Positions 45,738-55,766 of a stretch of 64,000 bases of DNA are shown here, in pieces. The DNA lies in NCBI GenBank assembly GCA_947493145.1, contig CANLPZ010000001.1:496001-560000 (forward strand). Direction: 5' to 3'. The DNA comes from an uncultured Paracoccaceae bacterium (lineage in GTDB: Bacteria; Pseudomonadota; Alphaproteobacteria; Rhodobacterales; Rhodobacteraceae). The position numbers were made by a program, and so were the translations under genes. A model generated the notes under the pieces. It worked only from the letters and a program-made list of their open reading frames with translations, ran no database searches and was not told the DNA's origin. Numbering within the stretch: the first letter of the stretch is position 1; every line of letters begins with the position of its first letter.

Positions 45738-47021
45738 ATGAATGTTTTGAAAACTGCCTTGGCGACTTCGGTTGCTGCGATCGCTTTGGCGTCTGCGGCG
45801 TCTGCGGAAGTTAGCTGCCCTGTAAAGGTTGGCGTTTTGCACTCTCTTTCAGGAACCATGGCGATTTCTGAAACAACATTGAAAGACACAATGGAAATGC
45901 TGGTTGAACAACAAAATGCCAAAGGTGGCGTTTTGGGTTGTGAACTTGAAGCGGTTGTTGTTGACCCTGCTTCTGACTGGCCTTTGTTTGCAGAAAAAGC
46001 ACGTGAGCTTTTGACTGTGCATGACGTTGACGTGATTTTCGGAAACTGGACATCTGTTTCACGTAAATCCGTTCTTCCAGTCATCGAAGAATTGAACGGC
46101 CTACTGTTCTACCCTGTTCAGTACGAAGGCGAAGAGTCATCTAAAAACGTGTTCTACACCGGTGCGGCCCCGAACCAACAGGCGATCCCAGCGACTGACT
46201 ACTTCCTAGAAGAGCTTGGTGTTGAAAAATTCGCGCTTTTGGGAACAGACTACGTATACCCACGTACAACAAACAACATTCTTGAAAGCTACCTTCAGGA
46301 CAAAGGCATCGCGTCTGACGATATCTTTGTAAACTACACGCCATTTGGCCACTCAGACTGGTCAAAAATCGTAGCTGATGTTGTTGCACTTGGCGCTGAC
46401 GGCAAAAAAGTTGGCGTAATCTCCACCATCAACGGTGACGCAAACATCGGTTTCTACAAAGAACTGGCGGCGGCAGGTATCTCTGCTGACGATATCCCAG
46501 TTGTTGCATTCTCAGTTGGCGAAGAAGAACTCGCTGGTTTGGACACAACAAACTTGGTTGGTCACTTGGCGGCATGGAACTATTTCCAAACAGCTGAATC
46601 TGAAGCAAACGAAGCTTGGGTCGAAGCGTGGAAAGCACGCATGGGCGAAGAGCGCGTAACCAATGACCCAATGGAAGCCCACTATATCGGTTTCAACATG
46701 TGGGTGAACGCAGCAGAAGAAGCAAAATCAGTTGACGTCGACGCGGTTCGTTCTGCGATGTATGGACAAGAATTCCCGAACCTAACAGGTGGTACAGCGG
46801 TTATGTTGCCAAACCACCACTTGGCGAAACCGGTCTTGATCGGTGAAATCCAAGAGGACGGTCAATTCGACATCATCAGCCAAACAGCCGAAGTTCCAGG
46901 CGATGCATGGACAGATTTCCTTCCTGAATCTGCAGTTCTGAAATCAGACTGGAAAGACTTGGGTTGCGGTATGTTCAACACAGAAACTGAAACCTGTGTT
47001 CAGTTGAAATCAAACTACTAA
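45738..47021 (+). CDS. urtA: Urea ABC transporter substrate-binding protein
   Basis: 427 residues. Signal peptide (ALATSVAAIALASAASA, cleavage about residue 23), then a type I periplasmic binding fold of the Leu/Ile/Val family with UrtA-typical VKVGVLHSLSGTMAISE, VVVDPASDWPLFAEKA, IFGNWTSVSRKSVLPV and NGLLFYPVQYEGEE. GGATGGAG precedes the ATG. Codon use is more biased than in its neighbours, consistent with high expression. Confidence 0.97.
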   Translation: MNVLKTALATSVAAIALASAASAEVSCPVKVGVLHSLSGTMAISETTLKDTMEMLVEQQNAKGGVLGCELEAVVVDPASDWPLFAEKARELLTVHDVDVIFGNWTSVSRKSVLPVIEELNGLLFYPVQYEGEESSKNVFYTGAAPNQQAIPATDYFLEELGVEKFALLGTDYVYPRTTNNILESYLQDKGIASDDIFVNYTPFGHSDWSKIVADVVALGADGKKVGVISTINGDANIGFYKELAAAGISADDIPVVAFSVGEEELAGLDTTNLVGHLAAWNYFQTAESEANEAWVEAWKARMGEERVTNDPMEAHYIGFNMWVNAAEEAKSVDVDAVRSAMYGQEFPNLTGGTAVMLPNHHLAKPVLIGEIQEDGQFDIISQTAEVPGDAWTDFLPESAVLKSDWKDLGCGMFNTETETCVQLKSNY

Positions 47022-47038
47022 TTCCAATTCGTAACAAC

Positions 47039-47066
47039 GAAAGGCGCGGCTTTTGTCGCGCCTTTC
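47039..47066 (+). ncRNA. Intra-operon hairpin between urtA and urtB
   Basis: A 10-bp stem GAAAGGCGCG / CGCGCCTTTC with an 8-nt loop, no T-run. It lies 18 bp after the urtA stop. In transporter operons such stems often protect the 3' end of the binding-protein mRNA or reduce read-through; inferred here. Confidence 0.6.
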
Positions 47067-47088
47067 CCTTGACCGAGATTTTTCGAAA

Positions 47089-49068
47089 ATGACGCTCCGG
47101 CTGCCCCTTTTCCCGCCCTTAATCTTAGCGGGAGTAATATTTCTCGCTGCTCTGTTCACATCGAGTTTTGTGTCGGCAAGTCCAATCCAAGATGTGTTGC
47201 AAACACAATCTGACGTCATTGTCAAAAGCTCTCGCAAAACGATTGGCCCTGCGATCGACGCCGTTGCCAACAGCGGATTGCCACAAGCCCAAGACGTGTT
47301 GCAAGCGTGGCAAGCCAAAGAGATGTGGCAACGAAAATCTGACGGTTTATTTTTCCGTGGCGAAAAAATTGACAGTAAAACGTATCGGCTGTTCGATTTC
47401 GAAAACGGGTCTGAAATCGGTGAATTTGCAAAATCCGATCTAAAACAAATCAAACCAAACAGCGGCATTCGGGCCCTCCTTGGGATTGCATTGGTGCAAT
47501 TCCAATTGTCGGACCCAGATCCCCAAAAACGTCTCGACGCGTTAACATCCATCGAACGGGACCCAAATGCTGATGCGCTTTTTGCATTGCGCGCCTCTAT
47601 TTCTGGCGAAACGGACGACGAAATTTTACGTCAAAAATCACGGTTGGAACGTCTCCTTACAATTTCATTTGACGATGACGACGCCGCGCGAGTGTCCGCA
47701 ATTGCAGGCTTCAAAGGCGATCTGGGGCTTGATGTCCGCGCGACCTTAAACCCACTGTTGGAAACCAAACGCATTGCGTATCCGACGGGTGAAACGCCGA
47801 GCCAAACAATCGCCAACGAACTGGAATTGGGGTCAAACGACTTTAGCAAGGCGACCGCATATGCCTTGTTGGTTGAAAATGGATTTGCCGACGCGAAAAT
47901 TGACGTCGATACAATTAAATCCGCTTTGATCGAAAACATCCGCGGCGGCAACGTCGCAGACATACCCGTTCATACGCTATCAACAGATGCACAAAGATTG
48001 GCAGCCTATGACAGTCTCGCTGCGACAGGTGCGGTTGCGCCTCGCGTGACGGATGCCCAATTTGAAACCGCCTTAGAAAACCACAGTTTCGCTGACGTTT
48101 ATATCGAGCCGTCCGCGGCAGTCACCAGCGCAGCAAAAGATGCAATTGATGCAATCGAAACCAAAGTGGCCTTCAACCAGTTCCTTGATCTGACGTTGGA
48201 CGGTTTATCGCTTGCCTCCATCTATTTTCTTGCCGCGATCGGATTGGCGATTACGTTCGGCGTGATGGGCGTGATCAACATGGCCCATGGCGAATTTATC
48301 ATGATGGGCGCCTACACGGGGTTTGTGGTTCAGCAGATCATCCCGAACCACACCGTGTCGATTATTGTCGCAATTCCTCTGGCGTTTGCGGTGACTTTTG
48401 CCGCAGGTGTCGCGATGGAACGTTTGGTCATCCGCAAACTTTACCATCGCCCGCTTGAAACACTTTTGGCGACCTTTGGGATTTCCATCGCACTGCAACA
48501 GTTGGCGAAAAACATTTTCGGCACCCAAGCGCGCCCACTAACGTCGCCGGCTTGGTTGGACGGCGCAATGGTGGTGAATGATGTGGTGTCTATCAGTTAC
48601 ATCCGGATCGCAATTTTTGTGCTCGCGTTGATCTTCTTGGGTGTGTTTCTATTCATCATGAAACGAACGCGTTTGGGGCTTGAAACACGCGCGGTCACGC
48701 AAAACCGCACGATGGCATCGTCAATGGGGATCAACCCCGACCGTGTGAACATGTTAACATTTGGTTTGGGGTCCGGCATCGCTGGGATCGCCGGTGTTGC
48801 CATCGGTTTGTTCGCCAAGGTGACATCGGAACTTGGTGGCGATTACATCGTCCAAAGCTTTATGACCGTCGTCGTTGGTGGTGTCGGCAATATTTGGGGA
48901 ACGCTTGCGGGTGCCGCTATGATTGGCTTTCTGCAAAAAGGGATCGAATGGTTTAACCCAGCCAATACCTTGGCAGCGCAGACCTATATGATCATCTTCA
49001 TCATCCTTTTCATTCAAATCCGGCCACGCGGCATTGTCGCGCTCAAAGGCCGCGCGGCGGGGGACTAA
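47089..49068 (+). CDS. urtB: Urea ABC transporter permease UrtB
   Basis: 659 residues. Signal-like N-terminal helix (about 8-30), a long soluble region (30-370) typical of UrtB, then a LivH-type permease domain: SLASIYFLAAIGLAITFGVM, NMAHGEFIMMGAYTGFV, and the EAA-like loop RAVTQNRTMASSMGI. Forms the inner-membrane channel with UrtC. The ATG at 47089 is favoured over an upstream start that lies in the hairpin. Confidence 0.94.
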   Translation: MTLRLPLFPPLILAGVIFLAALFTSSFVSASPIQDVLQTQSDVIVKSSRKTIGPAIDAVANSGLPQAQDVLQAWQAKEMWQRKSDGLFFRGEKIDSKTYRLFDFENGSEIGEFAKSDLKQIKPNSGIRALLGIALVQFQLSDPDPQKRLDALTSIERDPNADALFALRASISGETDDEILRQKSRLERLLTISFDDDDAARVSAIAGFKGDLGLDVRATLNPLLETKRIAYPTGETPSQTIANELELGSNDFSKATAYALLVENGFADAKIDVDTIKSALIENIRGGNVADIPVHTLSTDAQRLAAYDSLAATGAVAPRVTDAQFETALENHSFADVYIEPSAAVTSAAKDAIDAIETKVAFNQFLDLTLDGLSLASIYFLAAIGLAITFGVMGVINMAHGEFIMMGAYTGFVVQQIIPNHTVSIIVAIPLAFAVTFAAGVAMERLVIRKLYHRPLETLLATFGISIALQQLAKNIFGTQARPLTSPAWLDGAMVVNDVVSISYIRIAIFVLALIFLGVFLFIMKRTRLGLETRAVTQNRTMASSMGINPDRVNMLTFGLGSGIAGIAGVAIGLFAKVTSELGGDYIVQSFMTVVVGGVGNIWGTLAGAAMIGFLQKGIEWFNPANTLAAQTYMIIFIILFIQIRPRGIVALKGRAAGD

Positions 49069-49071
49069 GTC

Positions 49072-50244
49072 ATGAGTTTCATTCAACGAAATCCATCTGT
49101 TCTGATCTTTTTGTCCATTCTCGCTATGTTCACTCTTGGCGTCACCTTGATGTCCGAAGCCTTTGGCAGCGCGATTATTTCGACATCCTTTGTAAAAACT
49201 TTGGGCAAAACCTTGTGTTTGGCATTGATTGCAATCGCGATGGATTTGGTCTGGGGATATTGTGGTATTCTGAGCCTTGGCCATTTCGCATTTTTTGGTT
49301 TGGGCGGATATATGATCGGCATGTGGTTGATGTATGCGCGAACGCAGGAAATCGTGATTACGTCACTGGCTGACGCCCCCCTTCCGCCCACTGCAAACGA
49401 AATATCAGATGCGATTACGAACCAAATTTTTGGCGTCGTCGGGTCGGATCAATTGCCTGCGATATGGATGTTCGCCGATACGCTTTGGATACAGCTTGCG
49501 TTGGTCGTTTTGGTTCCTGGACTATTGGCGTTAATCTTTGGTTGGTTGGCGTTCCGATCACGCGTGACTGGCGTGTACTTATCCATCCTGACACAAGCGA
49601 TGACCTTGGCTTTGGCGTTGTATCTGTTCCAAAATGACAGCGGTTTGCGCGGCAATAACGGCCTGTCCGGGTTGCAAAACATACCCAACGTAACCGCACC
49701 ACAGCCTGTGGTTTCCATATGGTTTTTCTGGGCATCTGCTGCGGCACTTGGGCTTGGGTATCTCGTTTCTGCGTGGTTGGTCAGCGGCAAATTCGGATCC
49801 ATCTTGCGCGGTATTCGCGACAACGAAGCCCGTGTTCGTTTCCTTGGCTATTCCGTTGAACACTACAAATTGGTGGTCTTCACATTAACGGCCTGCATCG
49901 CCGGCATCGCAGGTGCGCTTTATTACCCCCAAGCGGGCATTATCAATCCCGCCGAAATTGCCCCAATTGCGTCGATCTATTTGGCGGTTTGGGTGGCAAT
50001 CGGTGGACGAGGCCGGTTGTACGGCGCGGTGATCGGGGCCATTTTTGTAAGCCTCGTTTCCAGCTGGTTCACGGGCGGACAAGCCCCTGACGTGAACCTT
50101 GGTTTCTATACCGTGAAATGGGTCGATTGGTGGTTGATCGTACTTGGCTTGTCTTTTGTTCTGGTCACATTGTTTGCCCCCAAAGGCATCGGCGGGCTGG
50201 TAGATATTGCAACCAACCGTTTGCGCAAGGAGGACAAGGTATGA
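49072..50244 (+). CDS. urtC: Urea ABC transporter permease UrtC
   Basis: 390 residues, LivM-type permease with about ten helices. Motifs: MDLVWGYCGILSLGHFAFFGLGGY, GNNGLSGLQN, and the ATPase-contacting SILRGIRDNEARVRFLGYSV. Overlaps urtD by 4 bp (ATGA). Confidence 0.96.
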   Translation: MSFIQRNPSVLIFLSILAMFTLGVTLMSEAFGSAIISTSFVKTLGKTLCLALIAIAMDLVWGYCGILSLGHFAFFGLGGYMIGMWLMYARTQEIVITSLADAPLPPTANEISDAITNQIFGVVGSDQLPAIWMFADTLWIQLALVVLVPGLLALIFGWLAFRSRVTGVYLSILTQAMTLALALYLFQNDSGLRGNNGLSGLQNIPNVTAPQPVVSIWFFWASAAALGLGYLVSAWLVSGKFGSILRGIRDNEARVRFLGYSVEHYKLVVFTLTACIAGIAGALYYPQAGIINPAEIAPIASIYLAVWVAIGGRGRLYGAVIGAIFVSLVSSWFTGGQAPDVNLGFYTVKWVDWWLIVLGLSFVLVTLFAPKGIGGLVDIATNRLRKEDKV

Positions 50245-50981
50245 ACCGCCTTTTAGAAGTTTCAGGTGTCTCGGTGTCCTTTGACGGTTTCAAAGCCATC
50301 AATAACCTGTCTTTCGCGATTAATTCCGCGGAGTTACGTGCCGTGATTGGCCCGAACGGCGCAGGCAAGACCACCTTTATGGACATCGTAACCGGCAAGA
50401 CGAAACCGGACGAAGGTCGCGTGATTTGGGGCGACGATTCCGTGTCGTTGCTTGGGTTGTCAGAAGCTCAAATCGCGAAGGCTGGTGTCGGTCGGAAATT
50501 CCAAAAACCGACGGTATTTGAGGACCAAACAGTCAAAGAAAACCTGATTATGTCGTTGAAAAATCAACGCGGGCCATTTTCTGTTTTGTTTTATCGCCCG
50601 TCGAAATCTGATCTTGAAAAAGTTGATGATTTGGCGCTCGAAATCGGGTTGTCGGATCAATTAAACCGTCTTGCGGGCGAACTAAGCCACGGGCAAAAAC
50701 AATGGCTAGAAATTGGGATGCTTTTGGCGCAAGAACCAAAACTGATGTTGGTCGACGAACCTGCTGCAGGGATGACTTTGGCAGAACGGGAACACACAAC
50801 CGATTTGTTGGTCCGCGCAGCCAAAACCTGTGCGGTTGTCGTTGTCGAACACGACATGGATTTTGTCCGCCGTTTAGACTGTAAGGTCACGGTCCTGCAC
50901 GAAGGATCGGTTTTGGCCGAAGGAAGCCTTGATCACGTGACCGCAAACCAAGACGTCATTGACGTCTATTTAGGACGTTAA
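50241..50981 (+). CDS. urtD: Urea ABC transporter ATPase UrtD
   Basis: 246 residues, LivG-type ABC ATPase. Walker A GPNGAGKTTF, Q-loop region GVGRKFQKPTVFEDQTV, signature LSHGQKQWLEIGM, Walker B LMLVDEPAAGM and His-switch VVEHDMDFV. The start at 50241 is set by the ATGA overlap with urtC. Confidence 0.97.
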   Translation: MNRLLEVSGVSVSFDGFKAINNLSFAINSAELRAVIGPNGAGKTTFMDIVTGKTKPDEGRVIWGDDSVSLLGLSEAQIAKAGVGRKFQKPTVFEDQTVKENLIMSLKNQRGPFSVLFYRPSKSDLEKVDDLALEIGLSDQLNRLAGELSHGQKQWLEIGMLLAQEPKLMLVDEPAAGMTLAEREHTTDLLVRAAKTCAVVVVEHDMDFVRRLDCKVTVLHEGSVLAEGSLDHVTANQDVIDVYLGR

Positions 50982-50984
50982 ACC

Positions 50985-51680
50985 ATGTTGGATGTCAGCA
51001 ACTTAAATCTTCATTATGGTCATTCGCAAATCTTGTACGACGTGTCATTAAGTGCGGATACCGGTAAAGTCACCTGTCTGATGGGCACAAATGGTGTCGG
51101 CAAAACCAGCCTGATCCGTGCCATCGCTGGATCACACGCGCGGTCGTCAGGTACAGTCATCTTGGACGGTGCGCCGTTGCCTGCGTCCCCTTCTCACGCA
51201 ATCGCACACAAAGGCGTCGCAATCGTCCCGCAAGGCCGCGAAATTTTCCCGCTACTGACCGTACGCGAAAATATGGAAACGGCCTTTGCTTGCCTTCCAA
51301 AAGATGAACATTTTATTCCAGATCAAATTTACGACCTGTTTCCGATTTTGAAGTCATTTTTGGATCGGCGTGGCGGTGACCTATCAGGCGGCCAACAGCA
51401 ACAGCTTGCAATTGCACGTGCACTTATTACCAAACCAAAACTTTTGCTTTTGGACGAACCCACCGAAGGCATTCAGCCCAACATCATTCAGCAAATTGGC
51501 GAAGTCATTTCGCTGCTTCGTGACCAAGGCGAGATGGCGATTGTTTTGGTCGAACAATACTTTGATTTTGCCTACAACCTTGCGGATCGCTTTACCGTTT
51601 TAAAACGTGGATCCGTGACAATGGCCGATCAAAAATCGAATGTGTCTAGGGACGAATTGCTCGCTGCGGTGTCGGTTTAG
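50985..51680 (+). CDS. urtE: Urea ABC transporter ATPase UrtE
   Basis: 231 residues, LivF-type ABC ATPase. Walker A GTNGVGKTSL, signature LSGGQQQQLAIARAL, Walker B LLLLDEPTEGIQPN and His-region VLVEQYFDFA. Lies 3 bp after urtD and closes urtABCDE. No clear terminator follows. Confidence 0.97.
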   Translation: MLDVSNLNLHYGHSQILYDVSLSADTGKVTCLMGTNGVGKTSLIRAIAGSHARSSGTVILDGAPLPASPSHAIAHKGVAIVPQGREIFPLLTVRENMETAFACLPKDEHFIPDQIYDLFPILKSFLDRRGGDLSGGQQQQLAIARALITKPKLLLLDEPTEGIQPNIIQQIGEVISLLRDQGEMAIVLVEQYFDFAYNLADRFTVLKRGSVTMADQKSNVSRDELLAAVSV

Positions 51681-51854
51681 CACCTCGTTGAACAAGGGTA
51701 TGATTTTGCAAACGACGTCATCACCATACTGTTGATAATACATTTGTAGCGGCGCATGGGTCAGCATCTCGCTTACCCTTTGGTGCCTGCGAACTTGCGT
51801 CCAAAACTTGGAAACTCACGCTGTGTTTTCTCGGTCAGGGGTCAAATGCGCGCT

Positions 51855-52778
51855 TTAAAACACATCGGCAGCGACAGTTGTGATCGCGTCGCGGATCCAA
51901 GCAGATCGCGTGTCGCTGTCCTGATTTTTGTGCCAATACATAAACAATGCAAGGTCGGGCACGTCGACAGGGGGGGGAACCATGCTCAAATCTGACCGCG
52001 TCCCAAGCAAGTGCTGTGCCAAGCTTTTCGGCATTGTCAAAACCAGATTGGTTTGCGCCAGAACGCTAATGGCACTCATGTAACTTTGGCACCGCGCTTG
52101 GACGTTTCGGTGAATGGACCGTTCTGCCAAGGCCTGTTCTTCCAAGACAGCGCCAAACGATCGACTTGAAACCACGGTATGATGCGCATTTTCGTAGTTC
52201 GACAGCGTGGGCGTTCTAATTGCTGGGTGATCAGAACGGGCAATCACACACCATTCAGACCGGAAAAGTGGCCGACGCAACACATCCAGATGCGGTGGCA
52301 TATTAACGTCAATTGCAACGTCGATCTTTCCTGCGTGCAAGTCTAAGCCAAGGCTGCGCCGCTGAATGGCGGCGCTGACCAAGGTGATTTTTGGCGCCGC
52401 AGCAAAGACGGTCTGAGCCAATTCCGGTAAAAACACGCTTTCTAACGCGTCGGGCATCCCCAGTGTCAGTTTACCCATGCTTTGCGAAGGGTCGAAATGT
52501 CCCCAACGCTGCATCATTGCGCGAAGGCGCGCCATTTCCAGCACCACATCATCAGCAATCCGGTTACACAGTGGGGTCGGCGCCATCTTGTGGCCAACCC
52601 TTTCAAAAAGCGGATCGCCAAAATGATCTCTCAGGCGGCGCAACGCATGGCTGATCGCAGAAGGCGTGAGCGAAAGCACATCCGCCGCGCGGCTAAGGCT
52701 CCTTTCACGGTACACGACTTCAAAAACCTTCAAGAGGTTCAGATCGAGCCTTTCAAAACTTGGATGAATTTGATTCAT
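51855..52778 (-). CDS. LysR family transcriptional regulator
   Basis: 307 residues. N-terminal winged HTH (about 10-68: SLSRAADVLSLTPSAISHALRRLRDHFGDPLFER), then a periplasmic-binding-like effector domain (95-300). NodD/PcpR-like subgroup by its LDLNLLKVFEVVYRERS start. Divergent from the acyl-CoA ligase operon, 72 bp apart, and so probably its regulator. The inverted repeat GGATGAAT / ATTCATCC (52762-52780) overlaps its own start codon. Effector unknown. Confidence 0.9.
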   Translation of the reverse strand: MNQIHPSFERLDLNLLKVFEVVYRERSLSRAADVLSLTPSAISHALRRLRDHFGDPLFERVGHKMAPTPLCNRIADDVVLEMARLRAMMQRWGHFDPSQSMGKLTLGMPDALESVFLPELAQTVFAAAPKITLVSAAIQRRSLGLDLHAGKIDVAIDVNMPPHLDVLRRPLFRSEWCVIARSDHPAIRTPTLSNYENAHHTVVSSRSFGAVLEEQALAERSIHRNVQARCQSYMSAISVLAQTNLVLTMPKSLAQHLLGTRSDLSMVPPPVDVPDLALFMYWHKNQDSDTRSAWIRDAITTVAADVF

Positions 52779-52780
52779 CC
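52762..52780. promoter_or_regulatory. Inverted repeat at the LysR start
   Basis: 8-bp arms GGATGAAT / ATTCATCC with a TTG centre, covering the LysR initiation codon. Could be an autoregulatory site or simply reflect the coding sequence. Confidence 0.3.
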
Positions 52781-52850
52781 ATATTTAATAATATACATCA
52801 TTTTTCTCATCAATAGGTTTCGTGTTATCCATTCTCAGGGAGGATCAAAC

Positions 52851-54527
52851 ATGACACAGCCATTTCCATGGACCAAAAGCTATGCTGCGGGGGTGCCTGA
52901 CAGCCTGTCCTTTGGCCCCGACGAGACATTTCTTGGCGCGATTGACGAGAGCCTAAAGACCTTTGCGCCCCGCACCGCGGCCAGTGCCCTTGGCGCTGCG
53001 TGGACCTATCAACGCATCGACAAAGACGCCCGCACCATGGCGGCCGGGCTTCAAGCGCTCGGACTGAAACAAGGGGCGCGCGTCGCCATCATGATGCCAA
53101 GCCTGCCGCAGTATATCGTGGCGATACTGGCGATCATGCGGGCGGGATATGTGGTGGTGAACGTGAACCCGCTCTATACCGCGCGCGAACTTAAAGCGCA
53201 GCTCAATGACAGCGGCGCCGAGGCGATCATCCTCCTTGAGCAATTCGCCGCATCCCTGCAAGAGGTGATCGCAGAAACTCCTGTGCGCCATGTGATTGTC
53301 ACCTCAATCGGGGATCTTTACGGCGGCCCCAAAAAGCTGCTGGTGGATACGGTGCTGCGCAAGGTCAAGAAGATGGTGCCTGAATGGTCTCTGCCGCAGG
53401 CTCATCGTTATGCCAATTTTATCAAAACACACCGTGCATCGGCCCTGACCGTGCACAGCCCTGCGCCGGACGATATTGCCGCCCTGCAATATACCGGCGG
53501 CACAACCGGCGTGCCCAAGGGTGCCGTGCTGACGCAGCGCAACCTGCTGGCCGCCGCCAAGACTGCGGGCGCATGGTTGCAACCTGCGCTGGACCAGGCC
53601 CCGTCTATTGAACGGCCCGTCTTTCTGATCCCCCTGCCCCTCTATCATGTGTTTACGCTTTATATCTGTTCCATGGGGTTGTTTCGCGGCGCGCAGATGG
53701 AACTGGTGCCCAACCCGCGCGATCTGGACAGTTTGATCGCCGCAATGAAGCGGGCGAAATTCCATCTGATGATCGGGCTTAACACGCTTTATGCGGGCTT
53801 GCTGAACCACAAAGACATCCAAGCGGTTGATTTCGATGCCGCGCGCGTCTGTGTCGCGGGGGGTACAGCCACCACACAGGGAACCGCCGAAAATTGGAAA
53901 GCCAAAACAGGCTGTGACATCCTCGAAGGATGGGGCATGACAGAGACCTGCGGCGCAGGCACCTGCAACCCCTACCCTTCGCCTGGGTTCAACCACACCA
54001 TCGGCCTGCCCATGCCCGGTATCGAGATCGAAGTGCGCAATGACGATGGCGCGGCTATGCCTCAGACTGAAACCGGCGAAATCTGGATCAAGGGGCCCAA
54101 CGTCATGCAGGGCTATTGGCAAAAACCCGAAGCCACCGCCGACGTCATGGACAGCCGCGGCTTTCTGGCCACTGGCGATATCGGCAAAATGGACGCGGCG
54201 GGCTTTGTTACCATTGTTGATCGCAAGAAAGACATGGTTCTGGTGTCCGGCTTTAACGTCTACCCCAACGAGATCGAAAACGTGATGTCCGAATTGGACG
54301 GCGTGGCCGAAAGCGCGGCGATCGGCATTCCCGATGACAAGACAGGCGAAGCTGTCAAACTTTTCGTTGTGCGCGCCGAAGGCAGCAACATCACCGAAGA
54401 TGCAGTACGCGCTTGGTGCACGGATCACCTGACAAATTACAAACGTCCCAAGCTGATCACCTTTCTTGACGAACTGCCGAAATCGGCTGTGGGCAAGGTG
54501 CTGCGCAAGGATTTAAGAGAGGTTTAA
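52851..54527 (+). CDS. FadD-like acyl-CoA ligase
   Basis: 558 residues, ANL superfamily. Forms acyl-CoA via an acyl-AMP. AMP-binding loop YTGGTTGVPKGAVLT, A5 motif GWGMTETCGAGTC, A7/A8 TGDIGKMDAAGF and DRKKDMVLVSGFNVYPNEIE, and catalytic Lys in KSAVGKVLRKDL. Overall closest to FadD long-chain enzymes, but chain-length preference cannot be read. GGGAGGA precedes the ATG at 52851. First gene of a run of seven closely packed genes. CTG leucine codons and G+C are visibly more frequent than in the urt or nqr genes. Confidence 0.92.
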   Translation: MTQPFPWTKSYAAGVPDSLSFGPDETFLGAIDESLKTFAPRTAASALGAAWTYQRIDKDARTMAAGLQALGLKQGARVAIMMPSLPQYIVAILAIMRAGYVVVNVNPLYTARELKAQLNDSGAEAIILLEQFAASLQEVIAETPVRHVIVTSIGDLYGGPKKLLVDTVLRKVKKMVPEWSLPQAHRYANFIKTHRASALTVHSPAPDDIAALQYTGGTTGVPKGAVLTQRNLLAAAKTAGAWLQPALDQAPSIERPVFLIPLPLYHVFTLYICSMGLFRGAQMELVPNPRDLDSLIAAMKRAKFHLMIGLNTLYAGLLNHKDIQAVDFDAARVCVAGGTATTQGTAENWKAKTGCDILEGWGMTETCGAGTCNPYPSPGFNHTIGLPMPGIEIEVRNDDGAAMPQTETGEIWIKGPNVMQGYWQKPEATADVMDSRGFLATGDIGKMDAAGFVTIVDRKKDMVLVSGFNVYPNEIENVMSELDGVAESAAIGIPDDKTGEAVKLFVVRAEGSNITEDAVRAWCTDHLTNYKRPKLITFLDELPKSAVGKVLRKDLREV

Positions 54528-54536
54528 AAAGCCAAA

Positions 54537-55766
54537 ATGGATTTCACCCCCAGCGCCAAAGCGCAAGATTACATCACCCGTTTGACGGATTTCATGAACC
54601 GCGAAGTGGCCCCGATAGAGGCCGAATATAGGGCCCAGAACCGTGCCTTGAATGCAGGGCCTGATTGGCGCGACTGGCAGGTGCCGCCCTTGATGGAGGC
54701 GCTCAAGGCTAAGGCCCGCGAAGCTGGCCTTTGGAACCTGTTCCTGCCCGATCCTGATCTTGGCGCGGGGCTGTCGGTGCTTGAATATGCGCCGCTCGCT
54801 GAAATCATGGGCCGCATTCCATGGTCTGCCGAGGTGTTCAACTGCGGCGCCCCCGATACCGGCAATATGGAAGTGCTTTGGCATTTTGGCACGCAAGCAC
54901 AAAAGGATCGCTGGCTTACCCCGCTGTTGAACGGCGATATCCGGTCGGTGTTTTGCATGACAGAGCCTGACGTCGCCTCGTCTGATGCGCGCAATATGGC
55001 CGCCACAATCACCGAAGACGGGGATGATCTGGTGTTGAACGGACGTAAATGGTGGTCAACAGGTATTGGCCATCCCAAGGCGGAACTGGCGATTTTCATG
55101 GGTCTATCTGATCCCAACGCCGCCCCGCACCAGCAACATTCCATGGTTTTGGTGCCCCTTGATACGCCCGGTGTGACGATCGAACGGATGCTGCCCACCA
55201 TGGGCGAATATGATCCGCCCCTTGGACATGGCGAGGTGAATTTTGACAATGTCCGCGTGCCCCGTGAAAACCTGCTTGTCGGGCTTGGACAGGGCTTTGC
55301 CATTGCGCAGGGGCGCCTTGGGCCGGGGCGCATTCATCATTGCATGCGCGCCGTGGGGGCCGCCGAACGCGCGCTCGAACTGATGATACGCCGCGGCGGA
55401 TCACGCGAAGCTTTTGGCAAACCAATCATCACACTGGACGGCAACCGCGAAAAGCTGGCCAATGCACGCATCGCCATTGATCAAGCCCGCCTTTTGACAA
55501 TGTTCGCCGCGTGGAAAATCGACACCGTGGGCGCACGCGGCGCCATGACGGAAATCTCCGCGATTAAGGTCGTCGCCCCAAATGTGCTGCAACAGGTGGT
55601 TGATATGTCGATGCAAATTCACGGCGGCTTGGGGCTGACCCATGACACACCGCTGAGCGAGCTGTGGCTGATGGCGCGGGCGTTGCGCTTTGCCGACGGG
55701 CCTGACGAGGTGCACCGCGCGGTGATCGCCAAACAGGAGCTTAAAAAATACAGGGCCGCATCATGA
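54537..55766 (+). CDS. Acyl-CoA dehydrogenase, ACAD10/11-like
   Basis: 409 residues. FAD-dependent acyl-CoA dehydrogenase fold: CMTEPDVASSDARNM, RKWWSTGIGHPKAELAI, MQIHGGLGLTHDTPLSEL. Near the C-terminus the position of the usual YEGT catalytic-Glu motif reads RFADGPDEVHR, as in the ACAD10/ACAD11 branch. With the APH-type kinase two genes on, this points to 4-phosphoacyl-CoA rather than plain acyl-CoA as substrate (inference). 9 bp after the ligase; overlaps the next gene by 4 bp. Confidence 0.92.
   Translation: MDFTPSAKAQDYITRLTDFMNREVAPIEAEYRAQNRALNAGPDWRDWQVPPLMEALKAKAREAGLWNLFLPDPDLGAGLSVLEYAPLAEIMGRIPWSAEVFNCGAPDTGNMEVLWHFGTQAQKDRWLTPLLNGDIRSVFCMTEPDVASSDARNMAATITEDGDDLVLNGRKWWSTGIGHPKAELAIFMGLSDPNAAPHQQHSMVLVPLDTPGVTIERMLPTMGEYDPPLGHGEVNFDNVRVPRENLLVGLGQGFAIAQGRLGPGRIHHCMRAVGAAERALELMIRRGGSREAFGKPIITLDGNREKLANARIAIDQARLLTMFAAWKIDTVGARGAMTEISAIKVVAPNVLQQVVDMSMQIHGGLGLTHDTPLSELWLMARALRFADGPDEVHRAVIAKQELKKYRAAS

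Noticed and set aside
53304..54428. Open frame of 374 codons on the minus strand
   Set aside because: Fully antisense to the CoA ligase, whose motifs are intact; the translation is His/Gly-rich without any family motif. High G+C makes long antisense frames common here.
54569..55333. Open frame of 254 codons on the minus strand
   Set aside because: Antisense to the acyl-CoA dehydrogenase; Ser/Arg-rich translation, no ribosome binding site.
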